Positions 58,906-64,000 of a DNA stretch of 64,000 nucleotides are shown in pieces. Origin of the DNA: Segatella copri (GTDB lineage Bacteria; Bacteroidota; Bacteroidia; Bacteroidales; Bacteroidaceae). The stretch's first letter is position 1. Each line of letters opens with the position of its first letter. Where the stretch lies: positions 3,815,001-3,879,000 of the forward strand of contig NZ_CP137557.1 of the NCBI RefSeq assembly GCF_019249655.2. Direction: 5' to 3'. Made by a program: the position numbers and the translations under genes. The notes beneath the pieces were generated by a model that was not told the DNA's origin, did not search any database, and worked only from the letters and a program-made list of their open reading frames with translations.

Positions 58906-59952
58906 ATGGATTTATTACAGCAAATCGTAGCTCGCGCTAAAGCTGACAAGCAGCGCATCGTGCTCCCTGAAGCAGAAGAGGAGCGTACTTTGAAAGCAGC
59001 CGATAAAGTTCTGGCTGATGATCTCGCAGACATCATCCTCATCGGTAACCCTGCCAACATTAAGAATCTCGCTGCACAGTGGGGTCTTAACAACATCGAC
59101 AAGGCTACTATCGTTGATCCACAAAACAACCCTAAGACTGAGGAGTATGCTGAGAAGCTCGCTGAACTTCGCAAGAAGAAGGGCATGACCGTAGAGCAGG
59201 CTCGTGAACTCGTAACTAAGAACAACCTCTACCTCGGTTGCATGATTATCAAGACAGAGGGTGCTGATGGTCAGATTTCTGGTGCATTGAGCACAACTGG
59301 CGATACTCTTCGTCCAGCTCTTCAGATTATCAAGTGTACTCCAGGTATCACTTGCGTAAGTGGAGCTATGCTGCTCATCTCAGACCAGAAGCAGTATGGT
59401 CAGGATGGCGTAGTGGTAATGGGTGACGTTGCTGTAACTCCAAACCCTACAGCCGACCAGCTTGCTCAGATTGCCTATACTACAGCTCATACAGCTCAGT
59501 CAGTGGCAGGTATTGCTGATCCTCAGATTGCCATGTTGAGCTTCTCAACCATGGGTAGCGCCAAGGATGCCATCAACAAGGAGACAGGCAAGAGTGTTTA
59601 TATCATCGACAAGGTGAAGGATGCTGTTGCTATCGCTAAGGAGAAGTTCCCAGAGCTTCACCTCGACGGTGAGCTTCAGGCTGATGCAGCCCTCGTTCCA
59701 GAGGTAGCTGCCAAGAAGGCTCCTAAGTCAGAGGTAGCTGGTAAGGCTAACGTATTGGTAGTTCCAAACCTCGAGGTAGGTAACATCGGCTACAAGCTCG
59801 TTCAGCGCCTGGGTGGTGCCATCGCTATTGGTCCTATCCTCCAGGGTATCGCTCGTCCTGTAAACGACCTCTCTCGTGGTTGCTCTGTAGATGACATCTA
59901 CTACATGGTAGCTATCACAGCTTGCCAGGCACAGGATGCTAAGAAGGCGTAA
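58906..59952 (+). CDS. pta: Phosphate acetyltransferase
   Basis: 348 residues, the short (catalytic-domain-only) form. Converts acetyl-CoA and phosphate to acetyl phosphate. Seen: RIVLPEAEEERTLKAADKVL, SGALSTTGDTLRPALQII, VVMGDVAVTPNPTADQLAQIA, MLSFSTMGSAKD and LVVPNLEVGNIGYKLVQRLGGAIAIGPILQG. With ackA it forms the acetate/ATP pathway of this fermentative organism. Separated from ackA by a 106-base heptad-rich spacer. Confidence 0.96.
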   Translation: MDLLQQIVARAKADKQRIVLPEAEEERTLKAADKVLADDLADIILIGNPANIKNLAAQWGLNNIDKATIVDPQNNPKTEEYAEKLAELRKKKGMTVEQARELVTKNNLYLGCMIIKTEGADGQISGALSTTGDTLRPALQIIKCTPGITCVSGAMLLISDQKQYGQDGVVVMGDVAVTPNPTADQLAQIAYTTAHTAQSVAGIADPQIAMLSFSTMGSAKDAINKETGKSVYIIDKVKDAVAIAKEKFPELHLDGELQADAALVPEVAAKKAPKSEVAGKANVLVVPNLEVGNIGYKLVQRLGGAIAIGPILQGIARPVNDLSRGCSVDDIYYMVAITACQAQDAKKA

Positions 59953-59953
59953 G

Positions 59954-60046
59954 TATATAGTTAATAGTTAACAGTTAACAGTTTATAGGGCTAAGCTGCT
60001 GTAAGATGGGTGGTTTATGCTATAGACTGTAAACTATAAATTTTAA
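59954..60046. repeat. Heptad repeat array between pta and ackA
   Basis: AGTTAAT, AGTTAAC, AGTTAAC, AGTTTAT heptads at 59959-59986; a partly inverse stretch (CTATAGACTGTAAACTATAA) at 60020-60039. Could form a weak intercistronic hairpin. Confidence 0.65.
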
Positions 60047-60058
60047 ATTGAAAGCAAA

Positions 60059-61261
60059 ATGAAAGTATTGGTTCTGAACTGTGGTAGTTCATCTATCAAG
60101 TACAAGTTATATAATATGGACGATGAGTCTGTATTGGCACAGGGTGGTGTAGAGCGTATCGGTCTTGATAACGCTTTCATCAAGGTGAAATTGCCTAACG
60201 GCGAGAAGAAGCAGATTATGCACGACATGCCTGACCACAAGGAAGGTGTGAACTTCGTGTTCAAGTGCCTGCTCGACCCGGAAATCGGCGCCATCAAGGA
60301 CTTGAAGGAAATCGACGCTGTAGGACACCGCGTAGTGCAGGGTGGTGACAAGTTCAAGGAGAGCGTCATCGTTGACAAGAGTGTAGAGGATGGTATCGAG
60401 GAACTTTGCGACCTCGCTCCTGTTCACAACGCAGGTCACCTGAAGGGTATCCGTGCCGTTGACTCTTTGATGCCTGGCACTCCTCAGGTTTGCGTATTCG
60501 ACAACGCATTCCACAGCACAATGCCAGACTATGCTTACCTCTATGCAATTCCTTACGAGTTGTACGAGAAGTATCACGTACGCCGTTATGGTTTCCACGG
60601 AACATCTCACCGCTATGTTTCTAAGCGTGTTTGCGAGATTCTCGGTCTCGACCAGAACAACTCTAAGATCATCACTTGCCACATCGGTAACGGTGGCTCT
60701 GTAGCTGCTGTATTGAATGGTAAGGTATTGGATACATCAATGGGCTTGACTCCATTGGCTGGTTTGATGATGGGTTCACGTTGTGGTGACATCGATGCTT
60801 CTGCCGTTACCTACTTGATGGAGAAGTTGAACATGAAGCCACAGGAGATGGCTGACTTCCTGAACAAGAAGAGTGGTGTGCTCGGTATCACAGGTATTTC
60901 TTCTGATATGCGCGACATCGAGAATGCTGCCAACGAGGGTAACGAGAAGGCTCAGCTGGCTCTCCGCATGTATGAGTATCGCATCAAGAAGTACATTGGT
61001 GCTTACACAGCAGCTATGGGTGGCGTTGACGCTATCGTATTTACAGCTGGTGTGGGTGAGAACCAGACCGACCTGCGCGAGGATTCTTGCAAGAACCTGG
61101 AGTATCTCGGTATCAAGATCAACAAGGAAGTGAACGACAAGGTTCGTGGCGAGGAAGCTATCATCTCTACTGACGACAGTAAGGTGAAGGTAGTAGTAGT
61201 TCCTACCGACGAGGAGATCGTTATCGCTCGCGATACAATGGAGTTGGTTGCTAAGAAGTAA
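60059..61261 (+). CDS. ackA: Acetate kinase
   Basis: 400 residues. Makes ATP and acetate from acetyl phosphate. Signatures: VLVLNCGSSSIKYKLY, FHSTMPDYAYLYAIPYELYE, RRYGFHGTSHRYVSKR, CHIGNGGSVAAVLNGKVLDTSMG, MGSRCGDIDAS and FTAGVGENQ. Complete; ends in a strong terminator 25 bases later. Confidence 0.97.
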   Translation: MKVLVLNCGSSSIKYKLYNMDDESVLAQGGVERIGLDNAFIKVKLPNGEKKQIMHDMPDHKEGVNFVFKCLLDPEIGAIKDLKEIDAVGHRVVQGGDKFKESVIVDKSVEDGIEELCDLAPVHNAGHLKGIRAVDSLMPGTPQVCVFDNAFHSTMPDYAYLYAIPYELYEKYHVRRYGFHGTSHRYVSKRVCEILGLDQNNSKIITCHIGNGGSVAAVLNGKVLDTSMGLTPLAGLMMGSRCGDIDASAVTYLMEKLNMKPQEMADFLNKKSGVLGITGISSDMRDIENAANEGNEKAQLALRMYEYRIKKYIGAYTAAMGGVDAIVFTAGVGENQTDLREDSCKNLEYLGIKINKEVNDKVRGEEAIISTDDSKVKVVVVPTDEEIVIARDTMELVAKK

Positions 61262-61286
61262 ATCCAGCACAAAGATATAATATAAT

Positions 61287-61328
61287 AAGGTGAAGACTAA
61301 AACAAATGTGATAGGTCTTCACCTTTTT
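61287..61328 (+). terminator. Terminator after ackA
   Basis: AAGGTGAAGAC (61287-61297) pairs perfectly with GTCTTCACCTT (61315-61325), then a T-run. The sugar kinase frame stays open through it, which is why the kinase start is placed downstream. Confidence 0.9.
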
Positions 61329-61349
61329 AATTTTTTGAGATTTTTGAGA

Positions 61350-62399
61350 ATGATGAAAACAAAGATTGTAACTTTCGGAGAAATATTGCTTAGAATATCT
61401 AAGCCTGGTTATCAACGTTTATTCCAAGGACACCGTATGTTTGGCAACTATGGTGGAAGTGAGGCAAATGCAGCCATCTCTTTGGCTTATTTGGGCGATA
61501 ACGTGGAGTATGTTACCCGCTTGCCGTATGGCGAGATGGGACAGGCTGCGTTGATGCACCTCAGAGAGTATGGTCTGAATGTTTCTCATGTGGTGCGTGG
61601 TGGCGACCGTCTTGGAACTTATTATTTCGAGGAGGCTGTGGCAATGCGCAATTCTCGCGTGGTCTACGACCGCAAGAATTCTTCTTTCTATACCTTGAAG
61701 CGAGGTATGGTGAAATGGGATCAGGTATTGGCAGATGCAGCCGTATTCCATTGCTCGGGCATCACCTGTGCCATCAGCCGTGATGCCATGGAATCTACCA
61801 TGGATGCCATCAAGCTGGCTGTTGCCGACGGCTTGACCATTGCCTGCGATATCAACTATCGCAAGAATCTCTGGGGATATGGCCTGGAACCTCACGATGT
61901 GCTCTTCCAGATGATGCAGTATAGCGACATCATCTTCGGTGACCAGAATGAGTGGGAGGTGGCCAGTGGTGTGCCTCACATTCCTTTTGAGGCTTTGGAT
62001 GAGAACTATGAGATTGATAAGGAGGCTTATCTGGCGTATTTCCGCAAGATGCACCATCTCTTCCCTAAGTGTAAGAAGATGGTGATGGCGGTGAGAAATC
62101 AGATAGCCAGCAGTCATCACACCTTGAGTGGTCTGCTCTATGATGCAGTGGAAGACCAGCTCTATACAACAAGAATATACGATATAGAGCCGATTGTGGA
62201 TCCGATGGGTGTAGGCGATGCTTTCGTAGCAGCCTATATTCATGCACATCAGAAGTGGGGTGATAAGAATCAGTATTGCCTGGACTTCTCGCTCTCGGCT
62301 AGTGCCATCAAGAATACGATACCAGGTGACCAGAACTTGGTAAGTGAAGAAGAAATCATCAATAACATGACTTCTTCGGGTGGACGCATTCAGAGATAA
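61350..62399 (+). CDS. PfkB-family sugar kinase, probably 2-keto-3-deoxygluconate kinase
   Basis: 349 residues from ATG 61350 (61353 equally possible: MMKTKIVTFGEILLRISKPGYQ). Ribokinase fold: FGNYGGSEANAAISLAYLGDNVEYVTRLP (substrate-binding glycines), DINYRKNLWG, FGDQNEWEVASG and the C-terminal catalytic site VDPMGVGDAFVAAYI with the base Asp. The start (FGEILLRIS) and the RKNLW segment are those of KDG kinases, which act in galacturonate/pectin breakdown; this would complement the pectin locus at 18-40 kb. Exact substrate inferred. Confidence 0.85.
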   Translation: MMKTKIVTFGEILLRISKPGYQRLFQGHRMFGNYGGSEANAAISLAYLGDNVEYVTRLPYGEMGQAALMHLREYGLNVSHVVRGGDRLGTYYFEEAVAMRNSRVVYDRKNSSFYTLKRGMVKWDQVLADAAVFHCSGITCAISRDAMESTMDAIKLAVADGLTIACDINYRKNLWGYGLEPHDVLFQMMQYSDIIFGDQNEWEVASGVPHIPFEALDENYEIDKEAYLAYFRKMHHLFPKCKKMVMAVRNQIASSHHTLSGLLYDAVEDQLYTTRIYDIEPIVDPMGVGDAFVAAYIHAHQKWGDKNQYCLDFSLSASAIKNTIPGDQNLVSEEEIINNMTSSGGRIQR

Positions 62400-62407
62400 A
62401 AGCTTTG

Positions 62408-62501
62408 TTGATAGTTAATAGTTTATAGTTAATAGTTTATAGCAGGAACCGCTTTAAGCAAGATTGCCCTATAAACTATTAACTATCAACTATAAATTAT
62501 A
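62408..62501. repeat. Heptad repeat hairpin between the sugar kinase and LpxH-like gene
   Basis: Left AGTTAAT/AGTTTAT heptads (to 62442) end in an 18-base stretch that pairs perfectly with CTATAAACTATTAACTAT (62469-62486). Pairing continues with mismatches. It sits between convergent genes and could act as a bidirectional transcription stop. Confidence 0.78.
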
Positions 62502-62502
62502 C

Positions 62503-63267
62503 TTACGGTTGGCTTTCGCCTTCCACATATTCTTCCATAAACATGTGTTCGCCATCGAATACGGCATAGGTAAACTGCCATATCCAGTCGCCCAGAATCA
62601 TCAGGCGGGTCTTCTTGCTCAGCATCAGATCCAGTTCGATGTGGCGATGGCCAAACATGAAATAATCCACATCCTTGTGTCCCTGCATGTACTGCTTAGC
62701 AAAGCGGACCAGGAATTCCTTCTTTTCGCCCATGTAAGGCTCCTCCTTGCCATCGGCACGTTTCAAGCGACTATGCTTCGCCCAGTTCAGTCCCAATGCC
62801 AATCCCCAGCGGGGATGGATGGCATTCAAGAGGCGCTGACAGGTGCGGTTGTGGAACATTGCCTTCAGAAACTTGAATTTCTTGTCGGGGTCGCCCAGTC
62901 CGTCACCATGGGCAAGGAAGAAAATCTTGTCGTAGATTTCAACGGTCTGCGGTTTGTGGTGCACTATCATGCCACACTCTTCTTCCAGGTAGCCATACGT
63001 CCATAAGTCGTGGTTGCCGGTGAAGAAATGTACTTCCACTCCCATATCAGTCAACTCAGAGATTTTTCCCAGGAAGCGGGTGTATCCTTTTGGAACAACA
63101 TTCTTGTATTCGTTCCAGAAATCAAACATGTCGCCCAGCAGATAGATGGCTGCAGCCTTGTTCTTGATGCTGTCGAGAAAGCGGACGAGGCGGCGCTCCT
63201 GCATGCGGGCATGCGGAATGGCTAATGAGCCAAGATGCGCATCAGAGAGGAAATATACATTTTTCAT
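62503..63267 (-). CDS. UDP-2,3-diacylglucosamine pyrophosphatase-like metallophosphoesterase
   Basis: 254 residues. Calcineurin-like metal-site motifs in order: FLSDAHLG, LLGDMFDFW, FTGNHDLW, FLAHGDGLG, FGHRHIEL. Pattern and length fit LpxH, the lipid A pathway step that makes lipid X from UDP-diacylglucosamine; Bacteroidota carry this LpxH type. Peripheral inner-membrane enzyme. Assigned from motifs only, so lpxH is likely but not certain. Probably cotranscribed with the upstream DUF59 gene, across a heptad-bearing spacer. Confidence 0.85.
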   Translation of the reverse strand: MKNVYFLSDAHLGSLAIPHARMQERRLVRFLDSIKNKAAAIYLLGDMFDFWNEYKNVVPKGYTRFLGKISELTDMGVEVHFFTGNHDLWTYGYLEEECGMIVHHKPQTVEIYDKIFFLAHGDGLGDPDKKFKFLKAMFHNRTCQRLLNAIHPRWGLALGLNWAKHSRLKRADGKEEPYMGEKKEFLVRFAKQYMQGHKDVDYFMFGHRHIELDLMLSKKTRLMILGDWIWQFTYAVFDGEHMFMEEYVEGESQP

Positions 63268-63281
63268 AAGCGATTCTTTTT

Positions 63282-63315
63282 AAGTGAAGAGTGAAGAATG
63301 AAGAGTGAAGAATTC
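63282..63315. repeat. Heptad repeat array between the DUF59 and LpxH-like genes
   Basis: AAGTGAAGAGTGAAGAATG followed by AAGAGTGAAGAATTC; differs from the left arm at 58630 by one base over about 30. No inverse arm follows here. Confidence 0.7.
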
Positions 63316-63328
63316 AACGGCTTTGTCT

Positions 63329-63649
63329 TTATTCAAAGCCGAGTTCTACGCGAGCTTCCTCGCTCATCATGCTCTGGTCCCAGGCTGGTTCGAAAACGAG
63401 GTTTACATTGGCTGATTTCACGCCTTCTACGCTATCTACCTTGCTGCGTACATCTTCCAGGATGAAGTCGGCAGCAGGGCATGATGGGGCTGTGAAGGTC
63501 ATATCCAGCTCTACGGTGGCATCGTCCTTCACGTCAATCTTGTAAATCATGCCCAGGTCCCAGATGTTCACGGGAATCTCAGGGTCGTAAACGGTTTTGA
63601 GAACATCAACGATTCTTTCTTCTATCTTTGTCTTTTCTTCTTGTGTCAT
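63329..63649 (-). CDS. DUF59/MIP18-family iron-sulfur assembly protein
   Basis: 106 residues. Characteristic VLKTVYDPEIPVNIWDLGMIYKI, then LDMTFTAPSCPAADFILEDVR with the conserved Cys, and VNLVFEPAWDQSMMSEEARVELGF. Members (SufT/PaaD-like) help Fe-S cluster maturation. Small cytosolic protein, own promoter TACCTTTG on the minus strand at 63668-63675. Confidence 0.9.
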   Translation of the reverse strand: MTQEEKTKIEERIVDVLKTVYDPEIPVNIWDLGMIYKIDVKDDATVELDMTFTAPSCPAADFILEDVRSKVDSVEGVKSANVNLVFEPAWDQSMMSEEARVELGFE

Positions 63650-63667
63650 AATTTATATTGTTTTCTG

Positions 63668-63675
63668 CAAAGGTA
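63668..63675 (-). promoter_or_regulatory. -7 promoter box for the DUF59 gene
   Basis: Plus CAAAGGTA is TACCTTTG on the minus strand, 18 bases before the start. Confidence 0.6.
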
Positions 63676-63754
63676 ACAATAATTATAGACAATGCAAAAT
63701 AAATGGAGAATTATTTTTCCTGTTTGCGCACAAAGACATGAAAAATACCTGGAT

Positions 63755-64000
63755 TTACAACTTTCCCTTGTCGTGATAGGAATAGAAACTGCCATCGGTG
63801 ATGATGACATGGTCCATGAAAAAGAGACGCATGATTTCGCATGCCTTCTGTATCTGCAGGGTGAGCTGGTCGTCTGCCTTGCTGGGCAGCGGACTATGAC
63901 TGGGGTGATTGTGACAAAAGGCTATGATGGTGGCATTGTTGAGTACGGCTTCCTTGATGAGCAGGCGGATGTCGACGGCGGTTTCCGTGATGCCGCCATG
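63755..64000 (-). CDS. radC: RadC-family JAB/MPN-domain protein, C-terminal part
   Basis: Runs off the right edge; 81 codons plus stop are seen (stop at 63755-63757). The frame reads HGGITETAVDIRLLIKEAVL, then NNATIIAFCHNHPSHSPLPS and KADDQLTLQIQKACEIMRLF, ending FYSYHDKGKL. The JAMM metal-site motif HNHPS-x(4)-PS-x(2)-D and the VIITDG strand identify RadC. Despite its name the biochemical role is uncertain; members were linked to DNA repair. Confidence 0.9.
   Translation of the reverse strand, partial: HGGITETAVDIRLLIKEAVLNNATIIAFCHNHPSHSPLPSKADDQLTLQIQKACEIMRLFFMDHVIITDGSFYSYHDKGKL

Noticed and set aside
61290..61349. Longer start of the sugar kinase
   Set aside because: These codons are the ackA terminator hairpin and its T-run.

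Overview
The window reads as chromosome of a gut Bacteroidota, most like Prevotella/Segatella (S. copri type). The grounds are paired SusC/SusD loci, promoters built on a TAnnTTTG -7 box, lipoproteins with short lipobox signals, few Shine-Dalgarno sequences and family-level protein resemblance. This species-level guess is inference.

Layout. 1-18 kb is mostly core genome: the end of a GlsB-like N-acyltransferase, a membrane-bound AraC regulator, dgt facing dut, a dut-TPR-DUF4292-EnvC operon, an M20 deacylase, an acyl-CoA ligase, prfB, a CYTH phosphatase-like protein, two tandem NSS sodium symporters, an HhH protein and tRNA-Pro and tRNA-Phe. 18.7-40.6 kb is a pectin utilisation region. It holds SusC/SusD plus a small secreted protein and a PL1 pectate lyase, then a second SusC/SusD/SusE set with a GH53 endo-galactanase and GH2 beta-galactosidase, then a kinase-less HTCS-like sensor-regulator and a degenerate ThiD fused to an AraC domain. 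The first half suits the homogalacturonan backbone and the second the beta-1,4-galactan side chains of rhamnogalacturonan I. A KDG-kinase-like sugar kinase lies at 61.4 kb.

40.8-52.3 kb is an AT-rich accessory island encoding a radical-SAM/double-glycine peptide system: a response regulator and sensor kinase on the minus strand; on the plus strand two tiny precursor genes (44553-44684 and 44793-44954), a radical SAM/SPASM maturase, a TonB-receptor-like outer-membrane protein and a C39-peptidase ABC exporter. Two related but non-identical IS4-like elements have inserted here, one in the sensor kinase and one in the maturase. Each is flanked by a 6-bp target duplication, and removing element plus one duplication restores an open frame in both genes (456 and 434 codons). 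The system is therefore recently broken in this strain but reconstructable on paper.

52.3-64 kb returns to core genes: an AAA ATPase, pdxST, murF, two small membrane proteins, folP-cdaA, pta-ackA, a sugar kinase, an LpxH-like phosphoesterase, a DUF59 protein and the end of radC.

Intergenic space carries two kinds of short periodic repeat: four-unit 21-bp cassettes (three copies) and 7-bp heptad arrays, several of which can fold into long hairpins between genes.
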